From: an uncultured Acidimicrobiia bacterium
Lineage (GTDB): Bacteria > Actinomycetota > Acidimicrobiia > UBA5794
Length of the DNA: 5,435 nt
Direction of reading: 5' to 3'
NCBI GenBank assembly: GCA_905480055.1
Contig: CAJQOW010000080.1
Span: 1-5,435 of the forward strand
Notes under the pieces: generated by a model
Seen by the model: only the letters and a program-made list of their open reading frames with translations
What the model was told of the DNA's origin: nothing
Databases searched by the model: none
Shown here: piece by piece, positions 1 through 5,435 of the stretch
Layout of the letters: every line of letters begins with the position of its first letter
Numbering within the stretch: position 1 is the first letter of the stretch
Position numbers and translations under genes: made by a program

Positions 1-128
1 CCCCAGCCGGGCGCAGCCGCAACGTCCTGACCTACGACGAAGCGCTGCTCCTGGGCATGGGACCGCGGGTTGGACAGGCTCTCATGCAGCTCGTCATCGA
101 CCTCCATCCCGAACTCGACGGCCCATGA
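1..128 (+). CDS. ABC importer substrate-binding protein, C-terminal end (partial)
   Basis: Reading in the frame that starts at base 3, there are 41 codons before the TGA at 126-128. The peptide contains VLTYDEALLLGMGPRVGQAL and then LVIDLHPEL. This resembles the usual C-terminus of FecB/BtuF-type (periplasmic-binding fold, class III) proteins, where a 'GPR..dAl..La..lHPe' helix ends the second lobe. The protein would capture the ligand outside the membrane and deliver it to the permease encoded next. Its stop codon overlaps the permease start as ATGA, so the two are very probably translationally coupled. The N-terminal signal or lipobox and the ligand-binding lobes lie outside the window, so the substrate cannot be read. 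The family call rests on a short tail, backed by its position before a FecCD permease. Confidence 0.8.
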   Translation, partial: PAGRSRNVLTYDEALLLGMGPRVGQALMQLVIDLHPELDGP

Positions 129-1168
129 CCGAGGGAACCCGCGCAGCGGAGCACCGCGAACCATCGATGTGGGCGATCGTCGGCATCGGGCTGCTGACGG
201 TCTTCGGAACGGCACTGATCGCTGTGAGCGTCGGAACCATCACGATCAACCCACTCGACACGCTCAATGTGCTGCTCGACCGATCGCTACCGATCGACAT
301 ATCGACATCGGACGTTGCTGACCCCATCATCTGGAACATCCGTCTCCCCAGGGTCTTTGCTGCGCTCGGTGCAGGAGCAGCGCTCGGGGTGGCCGGGGCC
401 GTTCTGCAAGGCTTGTTCCGCAACCCCGTCGCAGACCCCTACCTGGTAGGCCTGTCGTCGGTTTCTTCGATCGGCGTCTTGCTTGGGTTGTGGATTGCGT
501 GGACAGCCTTCGGCCCTGTGGCGGGCGTGTTCGGAGGGGCGCTGGTGGGTGCCCTCGGGTCGGGCGTTGTCCTGATCCTCGCCCGCAACTCGGAAGGCGA
601 TCCATCCAGGTTCATCCTTGTCGGCATCGGTTTCGGCCTCGCCGTGAGCGCAGTCGTCGCGGCTGCAGCGATAGCCATCCATGACCCCCGCATTCCGGAC
701 CTGTCGTTCTGGTTCGTGGGAAGCCTCGCAGCCTCCACCTGGGGCACCGCACTGTGGACGGTGACATTCGCCCTGATGGCCCTTGCTGTGGCGCTTCCCT
801 TCGCGAGCCGTATCGATGTCATGAGCCTCGGACGGGCCTCCGCCACCCACCTCGGAGTCGATGTCAACCGAGTTGCGACGATCGCACTCGCCGCAGTCGG
901 GCTCGGCGTCGGCGCTGCTGTCGGCGCTGCTGGACTGGTTGCGTTCGTTGGCTTGATCGCTGGCAACTCCGCGCGGTCACTGGTCGGCCCCCACCACCGA
1001 AGGGCGTTCGTGGCAGCCGCCTTCGCAGGCGCGGTCCTTCTCGTGGCTGCAGACGCCGTTGGTCGCCTGATCGGCGGACGTTTCGAGGTACCGGTCGGGC
1101 TCGTCACGGCGGCCGTAGGCGGTCCCTACCTCGTGTGGATGGTCACGCGGAGGAAGGTGACACCGTGA
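125..1168 (+). CDS. FecCD/BtuC-family ABC importer permease
   Basis: This is a 347-residue membrane permease, close to the usual 330-350 for the family, which forms a dimeric channel for siderophore-iron, haem or cobalamin uptake. The sequence is strongly hydrophobic, with segments near residues 15-37, 75-98, 107-127, 131-152, 161-185, 205-227, 249-280, 293-315 and 321-340. The family hallmark is at 71-110 (NIRLPRVFAALGAG, GAVLQGLFRNPVADPYLVG). Further matches are FWFVGSL (195-201), THLGVDV (241-247), GLVAFVGLIAG (270-280) and the C-terminal EVPVGLVTAAVGGPYLVW (321-338). The start at 125 is chosen because it forms ATGA with the upstream stop; no clear ribosome binding site precedes it. The next candidate is ATG 167, also without one. 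Oddity: the conserved Pro-His of the 'FVGLxxPHxxR' motif reads Gly-Asn here (280-281). The ATPase gene follows with a four-base overlap. Substrate unknown. Confidence 0.95.
   Translation: MTEGTRAAEHREPSMWAIVGIGLLTVFGTALIAVSVGTITINPLDTLNVLLDRSLPIDISTSDVADPIIWNIRLPRVFAALGAGAALGVAGAVLQGLFRNPVADPYLVGLSSVSSIGVLLGLWIAWTAFGPVAGVFGGALVGALGSGVVLILARNSEGDPSRFILVGIGFGLAVSAVVAAAAIAIHDPRIPDLSFWFVGSLAASTWGTALWTVTFALMALAVALPFASRIDVMSLGRASATHLGVDVNRVATIALAAVGLGVGAAVGAAGLVAFVGLIAGNSARSLVGPHHRRAFVAAAFAGAVLLVAADAVGRLIGGRFEVPVGLVTAAVGGPYLVWMVTRRKVTP
908..931 (+). repeat. 12-bp perfect tandem duplication inside the permease gene
   Basis: The unit GTCGGCGCTGCT occurs twice back to back, in frame, encoding Val-Gly-Ala-Ala twice (residues 262-269). 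It lies in the hydrophobic segment just before the GLVAFVGL motif. Both copies use identical codons, which suggests a recent slippage duplication, although Ala/Gly-rich membrane helices also produce such repeats by chance. Confidence 0.75.
1149..1160 (+). promoter_or_regulatory. Ribosome binding site that supports the GTG start of the ATPase
   Basis: The stretch GGAGGAAGGTGA lies inside the end of the permease gene. It holds GGAGG (1149-1153) and AAGGTGA (1154-1160), both complementary to parts of the 16S rRNA 3' end. Spacing from the AAGG core to GTG 1165 is 7 bases. It is the clearest start signal in the window and fixes the ATPase start at 1165 rather than at in-frame ATGs upstream. Confidence 0.7.
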
Positions 1169-1920
1169 CCACTTTGTCAGCGAACCGGGTCGTCGTTGTG
1201 CGAGGTGGCACGCCTGCACTGTCCGGGGTAACCATTGCGGTCGGCGGAGGAGAATTCGTTGCCGTCGTCGGGCCGAACGGCGCAGGCAAGACCACCCTGC
1301 TGGGATGCCTCGCCGGAGAAGTGCGTCCCACATCTGGCGCAGTCACTCTGGACGGCGCCGACCCAGCAGACCTCACCGTGCCCGATCGTGCGAGGGCCAG
1401 GGCGTACCTCGTGCAGTCCGATCGCACCGATGTGCCGTACGACGTCGACACGGTTGTCGGCTTCGGTACGCACCTGTCGGTGCTCGACGCACCGGAGCGG
1501 CGCGAACTCGTCGATCAGAGCCTTGCCACGATGCAGATCGAGCATCTCACAAGCCGTGCAGTGTCGTCGTTGTCCGGAGGTGAGCGCCGCAGGGTCGCCA
1601 TTGCGCGGATCCTCGCCCAGGACAACGGAGTGTTGCTCCTCGATGAACCCACCGATAGTCTCGATCTTGCCCACGCCGACCTCGTGATGTCGGTTGCCGC
1701 GGGCAGGGCACGAACCGGTGATGTGATTGTCACCTCGAGCCACGATCTGAACCTCGCCGCCAGGCATGCCGATCGGGTGATCATGCTTCGGTCCGGACAG
1801 ATCGCAGCTGAAGGCACGGCACACGACGTCTTCACTGAAGCACTGCTGTCCGAGGTGTACGAATGCCGAGTGCGGGTCATCGCACATCCCGTTGATGGAA
1901 AGCCTGTCGTCTTCCTCTAG
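1165..1920 (+). CDS. ABC importer ATPase, FecE/BtuD/HmuV type
   Basis: This 251-residue nucleotide-binding subunit powers the importer encoded just upstream. All ABC motifs are present in order: Walker A GPNGAGKT (36-43), Q-loop Gln84, signature LSGGE (136-140), Walker B VLLLDEP (156-162) with catalytic Glu161, D-loop SLD (165-167) and switch His193 (SSHD). The C-terminal portion (AAEGTAHDVFTEALLSEVY, then VIAHPVDGKP) is typical of the iron-chelate/B12 subfamily, where a 'G.p.evlt...l..vy' segment precedes a short strand. The GTG start at 1165 overlaps the permease stop as GTGA and has a good ribosome binding site. The frame stays open upstream to 754, but that part is Arg-rich shadow of the permease gene. 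The aromatic A-loop residue that often stacks on adenine is not evident near the N-terminus (VVVVRGG); BtuD also lacks it. The gene ends at TAG, 16 bases before the convergent cofH stop. Confidence 0.95.
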   Translation: MTTLSANRVVVVRGGTPALSGVTIAVGGGEFVAVVGPNGAGKTTLLGCLAGEVRPTSGAVTLDGADPADLTVPDRARARAYLVQSDRTDVPYDVDTVVGFGTHLSVLDAPERRELVDQSLATMQIEHLTSRAVSSLSGGERRRVAIARILAQDNGVLLLDEPTDSLDLAHADLVMSVAAGRARTGDVIVTSSHDLNLAARHADRVIMLRSGQIAAEGTAHDVFTEALLSEVYECRVRVIAHPVDGKPVVFL

Positions 1921-1923
1921 ACG

Positions 1924-1946
1924 CCAACGGTCAGCTTCACGGTTGG
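1924..1946. terminator. Possible bidirectional terminator hairpin between convergent operons
   Basis: A 23-base imperfect inverted repeat is centred on 1935, in the gap between the two convergent stop codons. The outer arms CCAAC (1924-1928) and GTTGG (1942-1946) pair perfectly. Inside them, GT (1930-1931) pairs with AC (1939-1940), with single mismatches on each side. No T-tract follows on either strand and the right arm lies in the last codons of cofH, so this is not a classical intrinsic terminator. Position is the main argument. Confidence 0.3.
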
Positions 1947-3814
1947 ATGATCTGGAGTCCCGCTTCGATGGGTTCGTAGACGGTGTTCCGCCTCACCGGC
2001 TGACGGTCGAGATCGAGTATCACGTCGAGAAAGTCCGCTGGCGTGGCCTCGGTGCCGTGTGACGCCCCGGCTGCCCTCGAGATGGACTCGTCCATGAGCG
2101 TGCCACCCACATCGTTGCATCCGGATCGAAGCAGCGCCTCTGCTCCATCGAGTCCGAGCTTGACCCACGACGCCTGAATGTTGTCGATGAGGCCCATGAA
2201 CGCCAGTCGCGACACCGCATGGATCAGGATCACCTCATCCCACGTCGGACCCGGCCGCGACTTGCCCCGCAGCCAGAGCGGTGCCCCCATGTGGACGAAG
2301 GGAAGTGGCACGAACTCGGTGAAGCCTCCCGTTCGTTGCTGGATACTTCGGAGCACCTCAATGTGGTTCGCCCACGAAGATGGCCCGTCGACGTGGCCAA
2401 ACATCATCGTCGACGTGGTTCGCAGTCCGATCTCGTGGGCGGTCATCATCACCTGTGCCCATTGGCTGGTGCGAATCTTGTCGGGACAGAGCGTGAGGCG
2501 CACATCATCGTCGAGGATCTCGGCGGCTGTCCCTGGCAGGGTCCCGAGACCAGCGGCCTGAAGCTCGAGGAGCAGGTCGCGCACCGTCGTCCCCGAGGTC
2601 TCCGCTCCTTGCCAGATCTCGAGCGGGGTGAACCCGTGGATGTGCATCTCAGGCACGGCAGCCTTCACAGCCTTGACCACGTCGACATAGAACGCTCCGG
2701 TGAAGTCTGGGTGTATCCCACCCTGGAGGCAGACCTCGGTCGCTCCCCTGTCCCACGCCTCTGCAGACCGGTCAGCGACTTCGTCGATGGTCATGAGGTA
2801 GGGCTCGCCACGCAGTGATAGCGACCTCGGGCCCTTGGAGAAGGCGCAGAAGCCGCACTTGAAGTAGCACTGGTTGGTGTAGTTGATGTTGCGATTGACG
2901 ACGAATGTCACATCGTCGCCAACCGTCCTCGCACGGACCTCGTCGGCAACGTCCGCAATCGCTTCCACATCGCCACCGTGTGCACCGAGCAGTACCTCGA
3001 CTTCGTCGCGAGTTGGTCGGTCACCGTCGAGGGCACGCTCGAGAATCGCACGGACGACCGGAGATGCGTCCTCGATGGTGCAACGATCCCCGTCGAACCA
3101 CGCCTCATCTGCCCATGCGGTCGAGACCCTGGTGTCGGGCTTCGGGATGGCCATGTCCTTGCCGGGTGCCCAATCCACTCTCGGCCTGGCGCACCCGGAT
3201 CCGTCGATCTGGTTCAGATATGTAGCGAACGCCCCCGCATCGAGGGCTGCAGCCACCGTGTCGTAGGCAATGCCACCCGGGAAGGCGGTGCGCTCGACCA
3301 GCTCATGGTCTGCCAACCCGTCGCGAAGCTCACCAAGCCGCTCGATGTCCCAGTCACGAAGGAGCAGGTCGGTTGCGCCATCGGCTACCGCCGCTACGGC
3401 ATCGTCAACAGAGTCCACGAACGTTGATACCTCCACCGTCAGACCGGGCAGGTCGACGAGTGATGCGGCCGCTCCAACGGAGCTTCGAGAGGTGCGCAGG
3501 TAGGCAGCGCCTGTGAAAGCAAGGGTATCGAGGACTTCCATCGGGGTGCCCGAGTCGAGGATTGTGACCCGCCAGCCTTCGACATCGCCGTTGCCGAGCC
3601 TGCCGGCAAATGCTGGCGCGACCGCAAAGGCTGGGGCTTCAACGTCGGCGTCTCCCGACACGACGACGAGGCCGCCCCGCTGGGCATTCTCGATGTCGGC
3701 GAGCGTTGGCGATGCCAGCTCGACGGCCAACGTCCCCTCCCGCCGTCTGGTTGACGCCCATATCTCGTTGACGGCGTCAGCGGGTCGGAGTTGCAGGAAG
3801 GTGATGTGGGTCAT
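1937..3814 (-). CDS. cofH: FO synthase subunit 2 (CofH) with an unrecognised N-terminal domain
   Basis: CofH (EC 2.5.1.147) is a radical SAM enzyme. It joins L-tyrosine's hydroxybenzyl group to 5-amino-6-ribitylaminouracil, the first step to FO and coenzyme F420. The protein has 625 residues. The core (about 295-625) follows the CofH half of mycobacterial FbiC closely: TVGDDVTFVVNRNINYTN (297-314), cluster motif Cys316-x3-Cys320-x2-Cys323, GATEVCLQGGIHPD (357-370), PGTAAEILDDDVR (427-439), GGFTEFVPLPFVH (496-508), IQASWVKLG (546-554), NDVGGTLMDESISR (567-580). Residues about 226-295 resemble the linker before CofH in FbiC. Residues 1-225 are extra: alternating strand-like and helix-like segments, one cysteine (Cys208), no cluster motif, no family I recognise. 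ATG 3814 is chosen because it forms ATGA with the cofG stop. An upstream in-frame ATG at 3898 would add 28 Arg/Pro-rich residues that look like cofG shadow. It is probably translated by coupling, since no ribosome binding site is visible. Confidence 0.95.
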   Translation of the reverse strand: MTHITFLQLRPADAVNEIWASTRRREGTLAVELASPTLADIENAQRGGLVVVSGDADVEAPAFAVAPAFAGRLGNGDVEGWRVTILDSGTPMEVLDTLAFTGAAYLRTSRSSVGAAASLVDLPGLTVEVSTFVDSVDDAVAAVADGATDLLLRDWDIERLGELRDGLADHELVERTAFPGGIAYDTVAAALDAGAFATYLNQIDGSGCARPRVDWAPGKDMAIPKPDTRVSTAWADEAWFDGDRCTIEDASPVVRAILERALDGDRPTRDEVEVLLGAHGGDVEAIADVADEVRARTVGDDVTFVVNRNINYTNQCYFKCGFCAFSKGPRSLSLRGEPYLMTIDEVADRSAEAWDRGATEVCLQGGIHPDFTGAFYVDVVKAVKAAVPEMHIHGFTPLEIWQGAETSGTTVRDLLLELQAAGLGTLPGTAAEILDDDVRLTLCPDKIRTSQWAQVMMTAHEIGLRTTSTMMFGHVDGPSSWANHIEVLRSIQQRTGGFTEFVPLPFVHMGAPLWLRGKSRPGPTWDEVILIHAVSRLAFMGLIDNIQASWVKLGLDGAEALLRSGCNDVGGTLMDESISRAAGASHGTEATPADFLDVILDLDRQPVRRNTVYEPIEAGLQIIQP

Positions 3815-4974
3815 GGGGATGCGGGGCCTGACAGTACTGCGTAGCCGTCGGCATCCGAACGGTGATCGATGGCACCTGCAAGGTCGGGATCGAACCAAGC
3901 ATTCGCTGATGCATCGCCCGTAGTAGCCGATCGAAGGAACTCGGGGTAGATCGGGAGGCGAGGGCGCAAATCAAACCCTGCAGTGGTCGTCACCGTCTCG
4001 AGCGTGTCGAGGTGTGGCCAAGGCGCCTCTGGGTTCACCCAGTCGATCGTCAAAGGACTCACACCTCCCCAATCGTTGATACCAGCATCCAGATACACCC
4101 CAAAGTCCTCCGTGAGGTTCGGTGGAACCTGGACATTGGCCTCTGCGCCCAGAATCCAGCGCGCGACAGCAACGACGCGTAGGAAGTACGGGATCGGGGG
4201 CTCCGGGCTGTTGCGCATCCTTGTGTTCGCCTTGGCACGGAAGTTCTGAATGATGAACTCCTGAAGGTGTCCGTACCGATCCTGGAGATCGGCGAGCGCA
4301 AACAGACTGTCGACGACCTCGCCCTCGTCTTCTCCAATGCCGACCAGGATTCCCGTCGTGAATGGCACTCGCTGGCGTCCCGCCTCTTCGATCGTTTCCA
4401 CCCGCACTCCGGGAACCTTGTCGGGGCAGTTGTGGTGGGGCATGCCAGGCTCGGTGAGTCGATCCGAGATGTTCTCCAGCATCAGGCCCATCGACACGTT
4501 GGTCGGCCTCAGAGCCGCGATGTCGGCTGCTGACATGATCCCTGGGTTCGCATGCGGGAACAGCCTCGTTTCCGAGCGGATGAGTTCGGACATCTTCACG
4601 ACGTAATCAATCGTGGTGTCACACTCGTATCGGGCCAGGAATTCGTTTGCCTGGGGCCATTTGTCCTCTGGTTTGTCCCCCAGGGTGAGGAGTGCCTCGG
4701 TGCAATCGTGCTCGTCGCCAGCCGCAGCGATCGCCAGCACATCTTCGGGGGTCAGGAATTCGCCCCCGGCCCCCGGCGGTTTGACGAAGGTGCAGTAGGT
4801 GCACGTGTCACGACACAACGTGGTGACGGGGATGAACACCTTTCGCGAGTAGGTAATCGTGCGATCGTGTCCCTCGTCGCGGAGCCGGGAGGCTTCGACC
4901 AGTAGCGGGCCCGCATCGAGGGTTCCTTGGAGGTAGGCAACCGCTTGCTCGCGGTCCGGTGCGGGTAGGGACAT
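3811..4974 (-). CDS. cofG: FO synthase subunit 1 (CofG), radical SAM
   Basis: CofG (EC 4.3.1.32) takes the CofH product and, using a 5'-deoxyadenosyl radical, closes the deazaflavin ring to give FO with loss of ammonia. FO is the redox chromophore of coenzyme F420. The protein has 387 residues. It matches the CofG half of mycobacterial FbiC: ITYSRKVFIPVTTLCRD (40-56), cluster motif Cys54-x3-Cys58-x2-Cys61, EALLTLGDKPE (93-103), NPGIMS (143-148), PFTTGILVGIGE (204-215), QEFIIQNFRAK (238-248), VPPNL (283-287), DWGGVSPLT (301-309) and VNPEAPWP (313-320). It is complete at the C-terminus, so it is a free-standing CofG and not a broken FbiC. The start at 4974 lies 13 bases after the MFS stop. The frame stays open to 5091, but that extra part overlaps the MFS gene and has low-complexity composition. 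No strong ribosome binding site is seen. The TGA stop overlaps the cofH start as ATGA. Confidence 0.96.
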   Translation of the reverse strand: MSLPAPDREQAVAYLQGTLDAGPLLVEASRLRDEGHDRTITYSRKVFIPVTTLCRDTCTYCTFVKPPGAGGEFLTPEDVLAIAAAGDEHDCTEALLTLGDKPEDKWPQANEFLARYECDTTIDYVVKMSELIRSETRLFPHANPGIMSAADIAALRPTNVSMGLMLENISDRLTEPGMPHHNCPDKVPGVRVETIEEAGRQRVPFTTGILVGIGEDEGEVVDSLFALADLQDRYGHLQEFIIQNFRAKANTRMRNSPEPPIPYFLRVVAVARWILGAEANVQVPPNLTEDFGVYLDAGINDWGGVSPLTIDWVNPEAPWPHLDTLETVTTTAGFDLRPRLPIYPEFLRSATTGDASANAWFDPDLAGAIDHRSDADGYAVLSGPASP

Positions 4975-4987
4975 CGACGGGAAACTA

Positions 4988-5435
4988 TCACGCCTCCGGG
5001 GTGCCACCGACGGTCGCTGCCCCAACGTCGAGTCCATCGCCGGGATCGGCATCGTCCTCGCTGGGGAGCCCAGCGGCGTCCGGAATGTCACGCTCCAGGT
5101 TTCGCAACGGCGAATACGAATAGCTGAGCACGGTCATCGCGATCGTGTAGACGCCGATGCAGAAGAACATCGCCCCGTACGCGGCTGCGTCACCCGTGCC
5201 AAACACGCTCTCGAGGACACCTCCTGAACTGGTGTCCTCGCTGAAGAGTGGAAGGAACACATACTCCGCAAGCGGTCCGACGAGTAGAAGGGCGATCGGC
5301 TGGGTGAACTGTCCGATCATCGCACGAACGGCGAACACTCGGCCTTGCACGTCCGGCTCCACCTTCGACATCCAGATTGATTGGCTCAGGGCCGACGCGA
5401 TGGGGACGACGAGCATCCCGCCGAACAGCGACACC
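4988..5435 (-). CDS. Major facilitator superfamily transporter, C-terminal part (partial)
   Basis: The frame is open to the right edge and ends at TGA 4988-4990, giving 148 visible residues; the N-terminal part is missing. A GTG at 5432-5434 is probably an internal Val, not the start. Visible features are the end of a membrane segment (about 1-15), SKVEPDVQGRVFAVRAMIGQ (23-42), a helix near 43-60, a loop rich in Ser/Asp/Gly (65-85), a last hydrophobic helix (86-106), then SPLRNLERDIPDA and an acidic, probably cytoplasmic tail. The 'PDxQGRVFAxR' stretch and the 'SPLRNLErDlPD' ending fit 12-helix MFS exporters that I associate with actinobacterial genomes. The substrate is unknown. It lies 13 bases upstream of cofG on the same strand, so it is probably co-transcribed. 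A role in F420 or FO handling would be inference from position only. Confidence 0.8.
   Translation of the reverse strand, partial: VSLFGGMLVVPIASALSQSIWMSKVEPDVQGRVFAVRAMIGQFTQPIALLLVGPLAEYVFLPLFSEDTSSGGVLESVFGTGDAAAYGAMFFCIGVYTIAMTVLSYSYSPLRNLERDIPDAAGLPSEDDADPGDGLDVGAATVGGTPEA
5212..5240. repeat. Perfect 10-bp inverted repeat with 9-base loop inside the MFS gene
   Basis: The arms CGAGGACACC (5212-5221) and GGTGTCCTCG (5231-5240) are exact reverse complements separated by nine bases. On the coding strand the hairpin covers codons of the loop sequence SEDTSSGGVLES between the last membrane helices. The transcript form contains AGGAGGTG, a strong match to a ribosome binding site, partly buried in the stem. 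A stem this long with no mismatch stands out within coding DNA. No T-tract follows. Confidence 0.7.

Noticed and set aside
439..1107. Open frame of 222 codons on the minus strand opposite the permease gene.
   Set aside because: Composition (Thr/Ala/Pro/Arg-rich, no recognisable motif) is typical of the antisense of GC-rich coding DNA. The plus-strand permease explains the region.
754..1164. N-terminal extension of the ABC ATPase to 754.
   Set aside because: It is out-of-frame shadow of the permease gene and very Arg-rich. The GTG at 1165 has a ribosome binding site and gives the normal family length.
2219..2818. Open frame of 199 codons on the plus strand opposite cofH.
   Set aside because: It is antisense of the conserved CofH radical SAM core and shows no protein family signal.
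3140..3814. Idea that the N-terminal domain of CofH is a CofC/FbiD guanylyltransferase (local strings DLPGLTVEVST and GATDLLLRDWDIERL resemble pieces of that family).
   Set aside because: The two pieces occur in the opposite order to CofC, and the CofC N-terminal nucleotide-binding start is absent. The similarity looks like chance.
3815..3898. Upstream in-frame start for cofH at 3898.
   Set aside because: The added 28 residues are Arg/Pro/Cys-rich, lie wholly inside cofG in another frame, and no ribosome binding site supports them. The ATGA overlap at 3811-3814 is a better start.
4975..5091. Upstream in-frame start for cofG at 5091, or an intermediate ATG at 5034.
   Set aside because: This part overlaps the MFS coding end and is low-complexity (Pro/Arg/Ser). 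Homology to FbiC is not visible there.
5160..5231. Internal GTG start in the MFS gene after the AGGAGGTG sequence in the hairpin.
   Set aside because: Spacing to the nearest in-frame GTG is about 13 bases, the product would be a short transporter fragment, and the sequence is explained by the coding frame.

Overview
The window is GC-rich and fully packed with genes. It holds two convergent gene clusters that meet at a 16-base gap near position 1930. The left cluster, on the + strand, is the distal part of a BtuFCD/FecBCD-type ABC importer: the last 41 codons of a substrate-binding protein, a complete membrane permease and a complete ATPase. Each gene overlaps the next by four bases (ATGA at 125-128, GTGA at 1165-1168). 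The importer should take up a metal chelate or corrinoid (iron siderophore, haem or vitamin B12 class), but nothing here identifies the substrate.

The right cluster, on the - strand, reads from the right edge: the C-terminal part of a major facilitator superfamily (MFS) transporter, then cofG 13 bases later, then cofH, whose ATG overlaps the cofG stop as ATGA. CofH and CofG are the two radical SAM halves of FO synthase. CofH joins tyrosine to the ribityl-uracil intermediate of riboflavin synthesis, and CofG closes the ring to give FO, the deazaflavin chromophore of coenzyme F420. The remaining F420 genes (cofC/fbiD, cofD/fbiA, cofE/fbiB) are not in this window.

The main oddity is the CofH protein. 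It has 625 residues, and about 225 of them precede the linker and CofH core. This N-terminal part is not a second CofG, has no CxxxCxxC cluster motif, and I do not recognise it. In actinobacterial FbiC, CofG occupies that position in a CofG-CofH fusion. Here CofG is a separate upstream protein and an unknown alpha/beta domain sits in its place.

F420 synthesis, high GC and close resemblance to mycobacterial FbiC in both enzymes suggest an actinobacterium, possibly a deep lineage such as Acidimicrobiia. Chloroflexota or another F420-making phylum is not excluded. I see no RNA genes, CRISPR array, insertion sequence or phage gene. There is no gene-free stretch over 300 bases.
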